Counted from the stretch's first letter, positions 38,066-47,921 are shown. The stretch is 64,000 bases of DNA from Silvimonas iriomotensis (GCF_014645535.1 NZ_BMLX01000001.1:1047169-1111168), one strand, 5' to 3'. Notes: generated from the letters alone by a model not told the origin. Program-made: numbers and translations.

Positions 38066-40135
38066 TCAACCGGCTACCGGAAGGTTTACGAGAAAAGTCG
38101 CGCCATTACCCAGCTGGCTGTGGCAATGCACCGTGCCGTGCATGCTTTCGACAAGGCGCTTGACGATCGACAAGCCCAGGCCGGTGGCATGCTCGCCGCC
38201 AGTCGGAACAGCCGAGAGCCGGCTGAATTTCAAGAAGAGCTTGTCCATTTCATGTAAGGCGATGCCGGGGCCCTGATCCGCCACGCGAATCTCCACCGCT
38301 TTGCCCCGCACCAGCGCGGTCAGCGTGATAGCGCTGTGCGATGGCGAGTATTTGGAGGCATTGGACAACAGATTATCGAGCACCTGCCATAACGCCTGAC
38401 GGTCTGCCCGGACCGATATCCCGCTGGGCAGCCACGAGGCGTGCTGGAATTTGTCTTGCAGCCGCGCGTCCCAGCTTTGCAGCAGCTCTGCCATCAATGG
38501 GTCCAGCTCTACGGTTTCCAGATGCGCGCGGAACTGGCCGGATTCAAGCGCGTGAATATCCAGCAGGTTGCTGACGATCTGCTGCAACCGCCCTGCCAGC
38601 TGCTGCATGCCCAACAAGCGCGTGCGCACGCGCTCTGCCGGCCATTCGTGCAGCTTTTCCGCCACCAGGCCTGCCATGCCGCCAATGCTGGCGACCGGGT
38701 TTTTCAGGTCATGCGCGGCAATGGCCAGCAGTTCGTTCTTTTCGTCATTCAGGTGCGTCAGTTGCTGGTTGGCGCTGTGCAGGTCGGCATTGGTCTGCGC
38801 CAGTTCGGCTGTACGCTCGGCCACCAGTTCTTCCAGATGATGGCGGTGATTGGCCACTTTTTGCGCCATGGCATCAAAGTTGCGTGCCAGCTCGCCCAGT
38901 TCGTCATCGCGATGGATATCCAGCTGGTCAGAGGCTTGTCCGTGTGCCAGCGTCTGGATGGCGGATTTAAGCCGCGACAGTGGTCTGGCGACATCCATCT
39001 TCAGTACCCACGCCAGCAGGCCCAGTTCTACCAGCAGCGCAATCAGCCCCAGCAGCAAGACCATGCTGGCGGCGACCGCGGCTTTTTCCTGCAGCAGGCG
39101 TTTGGGGTACACCACCACAAACATCCAGTCCGCGCCAGAGATGCCAGAGACGCCCAGCCAGGATTTGCCGTCAGGCGATTCCACAAAGGGTTGTGAGGGC
39201 GTGGCCTTGAGGGCGGCGTAATACAAGTCACGCAGCAGCGGGTCGTTGGCCGTGCGCAAATCGTATTCACCATGCGCCTGGTGGATTTGCGTCATGCGAT
39301 CGGCATGAGCGATCAGCTGGCCGCCACGCGTCACGATAAAGTTGTAGGTACCCGGAATGCTGACGCTGTTGGTGCGCTGGATCAGTTGATCGAGCAACAC
39401 ATCCTGGCCAGAGCCGCCAATATAGCGGCCCAGATAGTCGATCGGCGTCACCACCGAGACCATCCATTCCATGGCCTGTTTGTCGAAATAAATACCGGTC
39501 CAGAAGGTTTTGCGCTCCGGATTACGCTCCGGCGTAGCGCCCAGTTCGGTTTCCAGATCGACCGCAAAGTCCGCCACCGAGCCATTGCGCGCGTAGTTCA
39601 GGTCCGGCAGGAACATCACGCTGCCGTCAGAGACGTTCAGATCAACAAAGGTGTCGTAATAGCGGTTGCGGTTGGCCTGGCCAAACTGGCCGCACAGCTC
39701 GTACGCCAGCAACGCCTGCCGCATGAATTCATCGGTAAGATTCACCCGCGGCAAGATGGCGACGGTGGCTTTGTACTCGAAGTCATCCAGCTCTGGCCGC
39801 ACGCGCCACATGCCGTCACGGTCTTGCTTGAACAAGCGGTGGAACTCGGGACCAGGATCGCTGCTTTGCATTTGCGCATAGCGGCGGACAAACTCGTTGC
39901 GCAAGAGTTTGGTGTTGGTTTCGGCCTGCAAAAACAGATTGGATTCAATCTGGCTGCGCGCCTCGATGTACTTGCCCAGATTGGCCAGCGCTTCGGTCTG
40001 ATAGCGCGTGTAGCTGTAGTAATAACCCAGCGCGGAGAGGATCAGCGAGGCCAGCGCAATACGGCAGGCCATATTGCGCAGGACGCGGCGGAACAGGCTG
40101 GCTTTGGCGGGCGCGGTCAGTTCTTGTTCTGTCAT
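38066..40135 (-). CDS. membrane sensor histidine kinase with large periplasmic domain and HAMP
   Basis: A 689-residue kinase. TM1 is at about 22-42 and an extracytoplasmic Cache-like sensor at about 45-345. TM2 is at about 350-378, a HAMP domain with [20 protein letters not shown] follows, then a coiled coil, a HisKA domain with phospho-acceptor His475 ([16 protein letters not shown]) and a HATPase_c domain ([30 protein letters not shown]). No response regulator or PAS domain is next to it, so its partner is elsewhere. The ligand is unknown. Confidence 0.9.
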   Translation of the reverse strand: MTEQELTAPAKASLFRRVLRNMACRIALASLILSALGYYYSYTRYQTEALANLGKYIEARSQIESNLFLQAETNTKLLRNEFVRRYAQMQSSDPGPEFHRLFKQDRDGMWRVRPELDDFEYKATVAILPRVNLTDEFMRQALLAYELCGQFGQANRNRYYDTFVDLNVSDGSVMFLPDLNYARNGSVADFAVDLETELGATPERNPERKTFWTGIYFDKQAMEWMVSVVTPIDYLGRYIGGSGQDVLLDQLIQRTNSVSIPGTYNFIVTRGGQLIAHADRMTQIHQAHGEYDLRTANDPLLRDLYYAALKATPSQPFVESPDGKSWLGVSGISGADWMFVVVYPKRLLQEKAAVAASMVLLLGLIALLVELGLLAWVLKMDVARPLSRLKSAIQTLAHGQASDQLDIHRDDELGELARNFDAMAQKVANHRHHLEELVAERTAELAQTNADLHSANQQLTHLNDEKNELLAIAAHDLKNPVASIGGMAGLVAEKLHEWPAERVRTRLLGMQQLAGRLQQIVSNLLDIHALESGQFRAHLETVELDPLMAELLQSWDARLQDKFQHASWLPSGISVRADRQALWQVLDNLLSNASKYSPSHSAITLTALVRGKAVEIRVADQGPGIALHEMDKLFLKFSRLSAVPTGGEHATGLGLSIVKRLVESMHGTVHCHSQLGNGATFLVNLPVAG

Positions 40136-40181
40136 GCTGGCAGCATACAGACGCCGCCAGCTTGCTGCAAAAACAGTGAAA

Positions 40182-40748
40182 TCAGGCGGCCGGCTCTGTC
40201 TCTACCGCGACATACATCACTTCCAGCACTTCCAGTTCTTCAATACCGGCCGGTGTGCGCAGCAACACCACGTCGCCCTCACGCGCCTTGAGCAGCGCGC
40301 GGGCAACGGGCGAAGTCCAGCTGATATGGTTGCGTGGCGGGTTGGTTTCATCCACGCCGACGATGCTCACGGTTTCTTCGCGGCCATCTTCACGCGCGTA
40401 GGTCACGGTGGCGCCGAAAAACACCTGGTCTGTGGCTTCACGGGTTTCGGGGTCTACCACTTCGGCGTTTTCAAGGCGTTTGGTCAGAAAGCGGATACGG
40501 CTGTCGATCTGGCGCAGCCGCCGTTTGCCGTACAGATAATCACCGTTTTCAGAGCGATCACCATTACTGGCGGCCCAGTTCACCACCTGGGTGAGCTCCG
40601 GGCGCTCTTTGTTCACCAGGTGATGCAACTCTTCGCGCAGCTTTTTCCAGCCGCCGGGCGTGATGTAGTTCTTGCTGCCCGCCGGCACTTGCAGTTCTGG
40701 CGGCAGATCGCCGTCGTCATCGCTCTCTTTGGTAAACGCCTTGTTCAT
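40182..40748 (-). CDS. greB: transcription elongation factor GreB
   Basis: A 188-residue factor that rescues backtracked RNA polymerase. The coiled-coil tip acidic residues lie in NGDRSENGDYLYGKRR. The C-terminal domain has FFGATVTYAREDG and ISWTSPVARALLKAREGDVV. The NYITPGGWKKLREELHHLV opening and the basic YGKRRLRQIDSRIRFL segment point to GreB rather than GreA. The N-terminal 25 residues are acidic and probably disordered. It is between rluB and the kinase gene on the same strand. Confidence 0.93.
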   Translation of the reverse strand: MNKAFTKESDDDGDLPPELQVPAGSKNYITPGGWKKLREELHHLVNKERPELTQVVNWAASNGDRSENGDYLYGKRRLRQIDSRIRFLTKRLENAEVVDPETREATDQVFFGATVTYAREDGREETVSIVGVDETNPPRNHISWTSPVARALLKAREGDVVLLRTPAGIEELEVLEVMYVAVETEPAA

Positions 40749-40780
40749 GATGTACTTCCATCAGACCGGGCCGGTCTTTC

Positions 40781-41938
40781 TCAGTAATCTTTGGTCTGGC
40801 CGTTGATGCGCAGATCGGCCCACTTCATGGCGGCCAGCACTTCGGTTTCGTTCAGTTCATAGAACTGGCCGCGCTTCAGGCGGGCCGGCAGGTGGAACAT
40901 GCCGTAGCGCACCCGCATCAGGCGGCTGACGGTGAGTTCGTAATGCTCGAACATCCGGCGCACTTCACGGTTACGCCCTTCGCGCAGCACCACGCGATAC
41001 CAGTGGTTAACGCCCTCGCCGCCCGAATCTGAAATATGGTCAAAGTGGGCTTTGCCGTCATCCAGTTCGATGCCGCGGGTCATTTCGTTCATTTGCTCGC
41101 CGGTCAGCTCGCCCAGAATCCGCGCGGCGTATTCACGCTCAACCGCAAAACTGGGGTGCATCATGCGGTTGGCCAGATCGCCCGACGTGGTAAACAGCAG
41201 CAAGCCGCTGGTGTTGAAGTCCAGGCGACCAATGGCCACCCACTTGCTGGAGGCCAGCTTGGGCAGGCGGTCGAACACGGTGACACGGCCTTGCGGGTCA
41301 TCCCGCGTGACCAGTTCACCTTCTTGTTTGTGGTACATCACAATACGCGGCAGACGATCGGCCCAGCGCAGGTTCACGCGCTTGCCATCCACACGTACGT
41401 CGTCGCCCTGCTTGACCTTGGCGCCCAGCTCGGCAATCTTGCCGTTCACCGAAACGCGGCCTTGCTCAACCCACGTTTCCGCTTCGCGGCGCGAGCCCCA
41501 GCCGCTGAACGCCAGTGCTTTTTGCAGACGCTCTTCACCCACCTGGTCAGAAGTCAGGCGCTTGGCACGCAATTGCTTCTGGGTTTCGACCTGCTTGGCA
41601 GAGCCGTGCCGCACCAGCATTTTCTTGGCGCGGGTCACACTCACTTTGGCCGTGCGTGGCTTGCTGGCGGGGGTTTCTGCGCCTGGCGCAGCGGCACCAG
41701 CCGCACCGGTCGGGCGGGTATTGGCCGGGCGGGCCGTAGTGGCTGCACGCGGGCCAGAGCGCGGCGCAGCCTTGGGGGCAGTACCACGCGCGCCGGTTTC
41801 TTCACGCGGGCCGCTGTGCCAGTTATCGGACGTATCTTTGGTGCGCGTACGGCGAACGCCGGCGGCAGCCTTCTGGTTCTGTCCGGTTTTTTGCTCTCTG
41901 ATGGCAGGTTGCGGCCGACGGGCGCGGGTGGTTTTCAT
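40781..41938 (-). CDS. rluB: 23S rRNA pseudouridine(2605) synthase
   Basis: A 385-residue RsuA-family enzyme. Residues about 1-120 are a low-complexity extension rich in Arg, Lys, Ala and Pro. An S4 RNA-binding domain (ERLQKALAFSGWGSRREAETWVEQGRVSVNG) and the catalytic domain follow, with the catalytic aspartate in GRLDFNTSGLLLFT. The extension is long compared with E. coli RluB, whose tail is C-terminal. An ATG at 41953 is in frame, but GGGGAAAG seven bases before 41938 favours the second. Confidence 0.9.
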   Translation of the reverse strand: MKTTRARRPQPAIREQKTGQNQKAAAGVRRTRTKDTSDNWHSGPREETGARGTAPKAAPRSGPRAATTARPANTRPTGAAGAAAPGAETPASKPRTAKVSVTRAKKMLVRHGSAKQVETQKQLRAKRLTSDQVGEERLQKALAFSGWGSRREAETWVEQGRVSVNGKIAELGAKVKQGDDVRVDGKRVNLRWADRLPRIVMYHKQEGELVTRDDPQGRVTVFDRLPKLASSKWVAIGRLDFNTSGLLLFTTSGDLANRMMHPSFAVEREYAARILGELTGEQMNEMTRGIELDDGKAHFDHISDSGGEGVNHWYRVVLREGRNREVRRMFEHYELTVSRLMRVRYGMFHLPARLKRGQFYELNETEVLAAMKWADLRINGQTKDY

Positions 41939-42039
41939 GCGATCTTTCCCCAATTCAATCCACGATTATAACTTAGAGCCGACAACAACACCCGGCCAGT
42001 GCTTGCGGATATCAACCAGACGCGCTGCGCGGCCGGCCA

Positions 42040-42072
42040 CAAAAACAAAGACCGCCAGTTGGCGGTCTTGTT
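42040..42072 (-). terminator. terminator of the unknown 149-residue protein gene
   Basis: On the minus strand AAGACCGCC, an AACT loop and GGCGGTCTT run into TTGTTTTTG, 19 bases after the stop. Confidence 0.78.
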
Positions 42073-42090
42073 GCGGTGCTGTTTGAAGCC

Positions 42091-42540
42091 TCAGTCAGCA
42101 GAGAAAAAAGCAATGCTGCCCAGACTGGTCAGGCCCAGATTGAAGTGCTGACCCTCGGTGGTTTGTCCGGTACCGCGCAACTCGGCGCGACGCAGGATCT
42201 CGTGCAGCACTTCGACTTCCTTGAACCACTTCATCAAACGCGTATCGGCGTTGATGAAAGCTTCAATTTTTTCCTTACCAAAGTGGTCACCAAAAACAGC
42301 GACCTTGCCATCCTCGGCACTACGTAACTGGACGGCTGGCGGCACGGTAATATCAATTTCTTTGAGATGCTGACCCAGGTCGTCACCGAAACGTCTTAAT
42401 TCGCTGGCGGCTTTGGAGCGGATGTCATTGAGCTTGATACCGTCGTCCGTCCCGGTCAGCCCAAGAAACCGTACAACCCCCGAATCCAGCGGATCCGGGC
42501 CATCTGCCGGGGCATTCACCGGCTCACTTGCAATGTTCAC
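42091..42540 (-). CDS. protein of unknown function
   Basis: I do not recognise this 149-residue protein. It is soluble, acidic in the first 35 residues (PADGPDPLDSG) and predicted helical in the middle (RSKAASELRRFGDDLGQHLKEID and RLMKWFKEVEVLHEILRRAELRG). It ends hydrophobic (FNLGLTSLGSIAFFSAD). GTG at 42540 is chosen because GAGGAG lies six bases upstream; the TTG six bases earlier overlaps that site. It lies after mutS on the same strand, 173 bases away, with its own terminator. The gap shows no gene. Confidence 0.7.
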   Translation of the reverse strand: MNIASEPVNAPADGPDPLDSGVVRFLGLTGTDDGIKLNDIRSKAASELRRFGDDLGQHLKEIDITVPPAVQLRSAEDGKVAVFGDHFGKEKIEAFINADTRLMKWFKEVEVLHEILRRAELRGTGQTTEGQHFNLGLTSLGSIAFFSAD

Positions 42541-42713
42541 AATCAACTCCTCAAGGCTTTTTTATTGGTATGCGTAAAGGGTTTGGTTGAGCTCTGTTGC
42601 GTCACCAGACCAGAATCGTAGCAAACGACCCTGCAAACGATAGGGGAAATAGACGGACGGTCCAATGGGGCGTGTACCTTATCACACCACCTTACAATCC
42701 GTAAGCAACCTTG

Positions 42714-45311
42714 TTACAAATTGTCTGAAATCGCTTTCAAGCGATACAAAACTTGCAAGGCTTCGCGCGGGGAAAGGTCATCCGGATTGACCTCATCCAG
42801 CGCCACCAGCACCGGGTCAGCGGCGATTTCCTCGGGCTCCTCGGGCAACGGCGCCGCAAACAGATCGCCCTGCAGACCATTGGTGACGCTGTGCTGTTCC
42901 AGCTCTACCAGTTTGCGACGGGCCTGACGCACTACGTCGCGCGGCACACCAGCCAGGCTGGCCACGGCCACGCCATAACTTTGTGAGGCCGGTCCTTCCT
43001 GCACCGCATGCAGGAACACGATCTTGTCTTTGTGCTCGACGGCATCCAGGTGCACGTTGGCCACCTGCGGGTAGTCTTGCGCCAGACGGGTGAGCTCGAA
43101 GTAGTGCGTGGCAAACAACGTATAGGCGCGGTTTTTCTCGATCAGCGCGCGGGCAATGGCCCAGGCCAGTGCCAGACCGTCGAACGTGGACGTGCCGCGC
43201 CCTACTTCATCCATCAGCACCAGCGAGTGCTCGCCAGCGTTATTAAGGATGTTGGCGGTTTCGGTCATTTCCACCATAAAGGTCGAACGCCCGCCGGCCA
43301 GATCGTCCGATGCACCAATCCGCGTAAAGATGCGATCAACCCGGCCAATGGTCGCCGCCGTTGCCGGTACCCACGAGCCCACATGTGCCAGCAGCACAAT
43401 CAGCGCCACCTGGCGCATGTAGGTCGATTTACCGCCCATGTTCGGGCCGGTAATCAGCAGCAGTTTGCGGGTAGCCGCAAAATCCACGCCGTTGGGAATG
43501 AAATCGTCAATCTGCGCTTCCACCACCGGATGACGGCCAGCGTCGATATGCAGCACGGTTTCATCGACAAACTGCGGCGCCACATAATTGCACTCGACCG
43601 CACGTGCAGCCAGGCAAGCCAGCGTATCTGCCGTCGCAGCCGCGTGGGCTGCCAGACGCAATGCTGCCAGGTGCGCTTGCAGGTCTTCCAGCAGCGTTTC
43701 ATACAGTTGCTTTTCCAGCGCCAGTGCGCGGTCCTGGGCCGAGAGCGCCTTGTCTTCAAACTGCTTGAGTTCCGGCGTGATGAAACGCTCGCAGTTTTTC
43801 ATGGTCTGGCGACGGCGATATTCCGGCGGCACCTGATCCAGATACGAGTTGGTCACCTCAATAAAGAACCCGGCAACACGGTTGTATTCCACGCGCAGAT
43901 TGGCAATGCCGGTACGCTCGCGCTCGCGGGCCTCCATCTGGGTCAGGAACTCGCCACCGCCCACCTGAATGGCGCGCAGCTCATCGAGCTCAGCCGAGAA
44001 ACCATCGGCAATCACCCCGCCTTCCCGCAGGACCACACCCGGCTCGGGCTTGATTGCCGCGGCCAGCATGGCATGCAGCGCCGGATCGGGTTGCAGCGCC
44101 TGTGCCAGGCCGGCAAAGAAAGGCTGCTGCGGCAACACGCCAGGCAACCTGGCCAGCGACACCAGGCTGTCACGCAGGCTGGCCAGATCACGCGGGCGCG
44201 CGCTGCGCAGGGCAATGCGGCTGGCAATCCGTTCAATGTCGGCTACGTCATCCAGCACGCGGTGAATATCGATATACGCACCGCTCTCGACCAGCGCGCC
44301 AATGGCCTCTTGCCGCTCCAGAATCGGGCCATGCTGGCGCAGCGGATGATGCAGCCAGTGCCGCAGCAAACGCGAACCCATGCCGGTTGCGCAACGATCC
44401 AGCAACGAGAACAAGGTCGGTGAGGCCTCGCCGCGAATGGTTTCGGTCAGTTCCAGGTTACGCCGTGTTGCGGCATCCAGCTCAATGAACTGCGTATGGC
44501 TTTCCACACGCAGGCCCGCCAGTTGCGGCACCACCCCACCCTGCGTGCTGCGCACGTATTCCAGCAACGCCCCCGCCGGGCCCAGCGCCAGCGTCTCATC
44601 GGTTACGCCAAAGCCGGCCAGATCATGCACGGCAAAATGGCGGGTGAGATTGCGTGCGGCGCTTTCGCGATCAAACTGCCAGGGCGCAAGGCGGCGCACC
44701 GGCGCGCTGACCTGATCGAACAGCGCCAGGCTGGCGCCATCGGCAATCAGTATCTCGGCCGGGCGCAAGCGTTCCAGCTCAGACATCAGTTTTTCGACGG
44801 TGGTGTCCATCAGCGCAAAATCGCCGGAGGCCAGCGACAACCACGCCATGCCCAGCGCGCCTTTTTCCAGCGTCAGCGCCAGAATGCGGTTTTCGGTTTT
44901 GTCATCCAGCAAGGCGGCATCCGTCAGCGTGCCGGGTGTCACCACCCGCACCACCCGACGCTCCACCGGGCCTTTGGTCGTGGCCGGATCGCCAAACTGC
45001 TCGCAAATGGCGACCGACTCGCCAAACTTCACCAGCTTGGCCAGATATTGCTCGACCGCGTGATACGGCACGCCCGCCATGCGGATCGGTTCACCTGCCG
45101 ACTGCCCGCGCGTGGTCAGGGTGATATCCAGCAGCTTGGAAGCCTTGACCGCGTCGTCGTAGAACAGCTCGTAGAAATCCCCCATCCGGTAGAACACAAA
45201 CTTGTCCGGATGATCTGCCTTGAGTTTCAGGTACTGGGCCATCATCGGCGTGTGTTGCGTGGACGAATCCACCTTGCCGGATTTCGCTTTGGGGGTCGGT
45301 TCTACAGCCAT
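42714..45311 (-). CDS. mutS: DNA mismatch repair protein MutS
   Basis: An 865-residue MutS1. The mismatch-reading motif is Phe46-Tyr-Glu48 in [11 protein letters not shown]. Connector, lever and clamp domains follow, then the ATPase with Walker [10 protein letters not shown], Walker [17 protein letters not shown] and ATHYFELT. The C-terminus carries the helical dimerisation segment. No frameshift is visible. It is monocistronic by orientation. Confidence 0.98.
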   Translation of the reverse strand: MAVEPTPKAKSGKVDSSTQHTPMMAQYLKLKADHPDKFVFYRMGDFYELFYDDAVKASKLLDITLTTRGQSAGEPIRMAGVPYHAVEQYLAKLVKFGESVAICEQFGDPATTKGPVERRVVRVVTPGTLTDAALLDDKTENRILALTLEKGALGMAWLSLASGDFALMDTTVEKLMSELERLRPAEILIADGASLALFDQVSAPVRRLAPWQFDRESAARNLTRHFAVHDLAGFGVTDETLALGPAGALLEYVRSTQGGVVPQLAGLRVESHTQFIELDAATRRNLELTETIRGEASPTLFSLLDRCATGMGSRLLRHWLHHPLRQHGPILERQEAIGALVESGAYIDIHRVLDDVADIERIASRIALRSARPRDLASLRDSLVSLARLPGVLPQQPFFAGLAQALQPDPALHAMLAAAIKPEPGVVLREGGVIADGFSAELDELRAIQVGGGEFLTQMEARERERTGIANLRVEYNRVAGFFIEVTNSYLDQVPPEYRRRQTMKNCERFITPELKQFEDKALSAQDRALALEKQLYETLLEDLQAHLAALRLAAHAAATADTLACLAARAVECNYVAPQFVDETVLHIDAGRHPVVEAQIDDFIPNGVDFAATRKLLLITGPNMGGKSTYMRQVALIVLLAHVGSWVPATAATIGRVDRIFTRIGASDDLAGGRSTFMVEMTETANILNNAGEHSLVLMDEVGRGTSTFDGLALAWAIARALIEKNRAYTLFATHYFELTRLAQDYPQVANVHLDAVEHKDKIVFLHAVQEGPASQSYGVAVASLAGVPRDVVRQARRKLVELEQHSVTNGLQGDLFAAPLPEEPEEIAADPVLVALDEVNPDDLSPREALQVLYRLKAISDNL

Positions 45312-45420
45312 TGATTATGCGTTCCTGTGCGGCCGCCAGCGGGTTGGCAGCCGGGTCTGTCTATGGGGAAATGGGGCGTATTCTAGCGTGACTGGCCGGC
45401 TTTTGCCGACGCCCCTTAAA

Positions 45421-45461
45421 GCACAAAAGCCATGGTGTGTTGCTCACCATGGCTTTTGTAT
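45421..45461 (-). terminator. terminator after the threonine aldolase/small membrane protein genes
   Basis: ACAAAAGCCATGGTG and CACCATGGCTTTTGT form a long stem with a seven-base loop. On the minus strand it lies downstream of the 46-residue protein gene. The 165 bases between it and that gene show no other feature. Confidence 0.65.
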
Positions 45462-45626
45462 TGATCGGCAGAACTACAAATCTTGACTGAGAACTCTCCG
45501 CACGATCCGTCAGACTGCCGCACCTTCATGCGAATTGCCGAGTCAATTGGTGTCTAGCGTTTGCCAAAAAGTCGCTACTCCAGTCACGAATAAGCACGTT
45601 AGTTCTGCGGCGTGCTCAATTGGGCA

Positions 45627-45767
45627 TCAGGGCTTGGTGAGAAGCGCGTGAACCAGCCAGCTCACTGCCAACCCCAGAAAAGCAAAGGCAACCCACTCCG
45701 CCATTTTGAGCAGCACGCGCAGCCACATCGGCCCTTGTTGCGATTCCATCTCGTGTGCGTCAGTCAT
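45627..45767 (-). CDS. 46-residue single-span membrane protein
   Basis: This small frame is easily missed. Its ATG at 45767 has GGAG seven bases upstream. The product has a polar N-terminus (MTDAHEMESQQGP), then an amphipathic/hydrophobic helix from about residue 14 to 43 (WLRVLLKMAEWVAFAFLGLA is its first part), and ends HALLTKP. It starts 31 bases after the threonine aldolase stop on the same strand and is probably co-transcribed. Function unknown. Confidence 0.6.
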   Translation of the reverse strand: MTDAHEMESQQGPMWLRVLLKMAEWVAFAFLGLAVSWLVHALLTKP

Positions 45768-45798
45768 GGGCTCCACCATGCAAACCGATTCGCCAGTA

Positions 45799-46827
45799 TT
45801 ACAACCCGGCTTTCACATCCGCAATCAGTGCATCAACCTCTTCCACCGTCGTCGCCCACGAGCATACAAAGCGCGCACCGCCGGCGCCGATGAAGCTGTA
45901 GAACGCCCAGTTGTTATCCTTGAGCGCTTGCGCGGCGCTGGCGGGCAGGTTGACGAACACGGCGTTGGCTTGCGTGGGGAACATCAGCGAGACGCCTGGC
46001 AGTGCGGCCAGTGCTTCTGACAGGCGCGTGGCCATGGCGTTGGCGTGGGCGGCGCGGCGGGTCCAGGCGTTGTCGTGCAGCATGCCAACCCACGGCGCGG
46101 CCAGAAAACGCATTTTGGAGGCCAGTTGCCCGGCCTGCTTGCAGCGGTAGGCAAAGTCCTGTGCGAGTTCGTGATTGAAAAACACCACCGCTTCGCCCAC
46201 CGGCATGCCCATCTTGGTGCCGCCAAAACTCAGTACATCCACGCCGGCTTGCCAGGTCAGTTCTGCCGGGCTGACGCCAAGATGCGCCACGGCATTGGCA
46301 AAGCGCGCGCCATCCATATGAAACGCCAGGCCCATTTCACGGCAGGCAGCGCCGATGGCCTGTACTTCTGCCAGTGAATACACGGTGCCGACTTCCGTCG
46401 ATTGCGTGATGGTCACGGCGCGGGGCTTGGGGTAATGGATATCCGTGCGGGCCGCGACCAGGCGGGCGATTTCCCGGGCATCGAGCTTGCCGTCCTCACC
46501 TTCTGCCAGCAACAACTTGGTGCCGTTGGAGAAAAATTCCGGGCCGCCGCATTCGTCGGTTTCCACGTGCGAGAGCTTGTGGCAGACAATGCTGTGATAA
46601 CTCTGGCACAACGAGGCCAGCGCCAGCGAATTGGCGGCGGTGCCGTTGAAGACAAAGAACACGTCGCAATCGGTCTGGAACAGATCACGGATGGCATCGC
46701 AAGCGCGGCGCGTCCATTCATCGTTGCCGTAAGAGGCCATGTTGCTGGTATTGGCGGCGATGAACGATTCAAGCGCTTCCGGGCAAATGCCGGAGGTGTT
46801 GTCACTGGCGAAAGCGGTTTTTTGCAT
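45799..46827 (-). CDS. ltaE: low-specificity L-threonine aldolase / beta-eliminating lyase family
   Basis: A 342-residue fold-type I PLP enzyme. The PLP lysine is Lys205 in SFGGTKMGMPVGEA. FASDNTSGICPEAL, FNGTAANSLAL and FHMDGARFANA are the usual signatures. The family splits L-threonine or L-allo-threonine to glycine and acetaldehyde. This branch (MQKTAFASDN) also includes related beta-eliminating lyases, so the exact substrate is not certain. The small membrane protein gene follows. Confidence 0.88.
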   Translation of the reverse strand: MQKTAFASDNTSGICPEALESFIAANTSNMASYGNDEWTRRACDAIRDLFQTDCDVFFVFNGTAANSLALASLCQSYHSIVCHKLSHVETDECGGPEFFSNGTKLLLAEGEDGKLDAREIARLVAARTDIHYPKPRAVTITQSTEVGTVYSLAEVQAIGAACREMGLAFHMDGARFANAVAHLGVSPAELTWQAGVDVLSFGGTKMGMPVGEAVVFFNHELAQDFAYRCKQAGQLASKMRFLAAPWVGMLHDNAWTRRAAHANAMATRLSEALAALPGVSLMFPTQANAVFVNLPASAAQALKDNNWAFYSFIGAGGARFVCSWATTVEEVDALIADVKAGL

Positions 46828-46922
46828 GGGCGGGTATCCACTTCAGGGCACTGAGGGCTTGTGGCCGGCGCGCGTATTGAAAATCAGTATGCACTGATTA
46901 GACCAGAGGCGCGCCCCTGCAC

Positions 46923-47837
46923 TCAAGTCACGTTTACCCTGGCCTGCGCAGGCGTAGTTTGGTGTCTGGCGATGGCATCAACCACGGTGTCGTAGAGGAC
47001 CAGCGGCAAGTCATGACCCATGCCAGGCAGGATCATGAGACGCGCCCCGGGGATCGCACTGGCGGTGTCTTGCGCACAAACCGGCAAAAACAGCGGATCA
47101 TCCGTGCCGTGCAATACCAGCGACGGCACCCGGATCTTTGCCAATTGCGCGCGCCGGTCTGCGCTGAGCGCAATCGCGGCAAGCTGCCGGGCAAAGCCAC
47201 CGGTGCTGCGGCCACGGCGAATTTCTTCCAGCAACCATTGCCGCTGCAACGCCGGGTAGAACGGATACCCCTTGCCGGCGATGCGCTGCGCAAAAGCCAG
47301 ACCGTGGGCAATAAAGCCTTCAAGATCGGTTTGCGGGTCTGGCGCGGGCCGCGTCATCAGCGCCATGACTTCTGGTGCAGCACCTGGCAATGCCGGATTG
47401 CCGGAACTGGCCATGATCGAAGTCAGCGACAACACCCGCTCCGGGTAATGGCTGGCGACAAGTTGCGCAATCATCCCGCCCATGGACCGGCCCACCACAT
47501 GCGCCTGTGCGATACCCAGCGCATCAAGCAAGCCCACCGCATCGGCGGCCATGTCTTCCAGCCGGTACGCCAGCACGGGCGGCTTGCCGGCCTGCAAGGC
47601 GGCGGCCAGTGCCGGAAAATCCAGCGCGGGGTGTTGATCAAACCAGGTGGAGCCGCCGGTGTCGCGATTATCAAAGCGGATAACCCGGAAACCGCGCGCG
47701 GCCAGCGCCTCACAAAACGGCACGGTCCAGCGGATCATTTGCGTGCCCAGCCCCGCAATCAGCAACAATGGTTCTGCCGATTCGTCGCCAAAACTGTCCC
47801 AGGCCAGCGTAATGCCGTTTGCCTTGAGCGTGTTCAT
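46923..47837 (-). CDS. alpha/beta-hydrolase
   Basis: A 304-residue alpha/beta-hydrolase fold protein. The nucleophile elbow GRSMGG has Ser118, the acid is expected in VLHGTDDPLFLPV, and the histidine in LPGMGHDLP. LLLIAGLGTQMIRW holds the oxyanion region. It is soluble with no signal peptide. The substrate is unknown; similar sequences are often annotated as esterases or 3-oxoadipate enol-lactonase-like. Its promoter carries twin TTTACCCGG operators and a hairpin over its ribosome site, so it appears tightly controlled. Confidence 0.85.
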   Translation of the reverse strand: MNTLKANGITLAWDSFGDESAEPLLLIAGLGTQMIRWTVPFCEALAARGFRVIRFDNRDTGGSTWFDQHPALDFPALAAALQAGKPPVLAYRLEDMAADAVGLLDALGIAQAHVVGRSMGGMIAQLVASHYPERVLSLTSIMASSGNPALPGAAPEVMALMTRPAPDPQTDLEGFIAHGLAFAQRIAGKGYPFYPALQRQWLLEEIRRGRSTGGFARQLAAIALSADRRAQLAKIRVPSLVLHGTDDPLFLPVCAQDTASAIPGARLMILPGMGHDLPLVLYDTVVDAIARHQTTPAQARVNVT

Positions 47838-47840
47838 GCC

Positions 47841-47865
47841 GTGTTCTCCATCAATGCGAGAACAC
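47841..47865 (-). promoter_or_regulatory. 5'-UTR stem-loop covering the hydrolase ribosome site
   Basis: GTGTTCTC (47841-47848) and GAGAACAC (47858-47865) are perfectly complementary across nine bases. In the minus-strand transcript the right arm contains the GGAGAAC ribosome site, so the helix could hide it. It could equally be a DNA operator. Confidence 0.45.
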
Positions 47866-47894
47866 AATTTACCCGGATAAAAATATCCAGTCAA
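47866..47894 (-). promoter_or_regulatory. promoter of the alpha/beta-hydrolase gene
   Basis: On the minus strand TTGACT, a 17-base spacer and TAAATT lie 29-57 bases before the start codon, between the xylB stop and the hydrolase gene. Confidence 0.6.
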
Positions 47895-47908
47895 TATTAC
47901 CCGGGTAA
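47868..47908. promoter_or_regulatory. twin TTTACCCGG(A/G)TAAA operators
   Basis: Copy 1 (47868-47881, one mismatch from a perfect palindrome) covers the -10 element. Copy 2 has a perfect 12-base palindrome TTACCCGGGTAA (47897-47908) just upstream of the -35. The two centres are 28 bases apart. TetR-family repressors often use such sites; no tetR-like gene lies nearby. Confidence 0.6.
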
Positions 47909-47921
47909 ATATAAAGCCAGA

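Noticed and set aside
43008-44423. 471-codon plus-strand open frame inside mutS
   Set aside because: It is a shadow of mutS codons, without a ribosome site or similarity.
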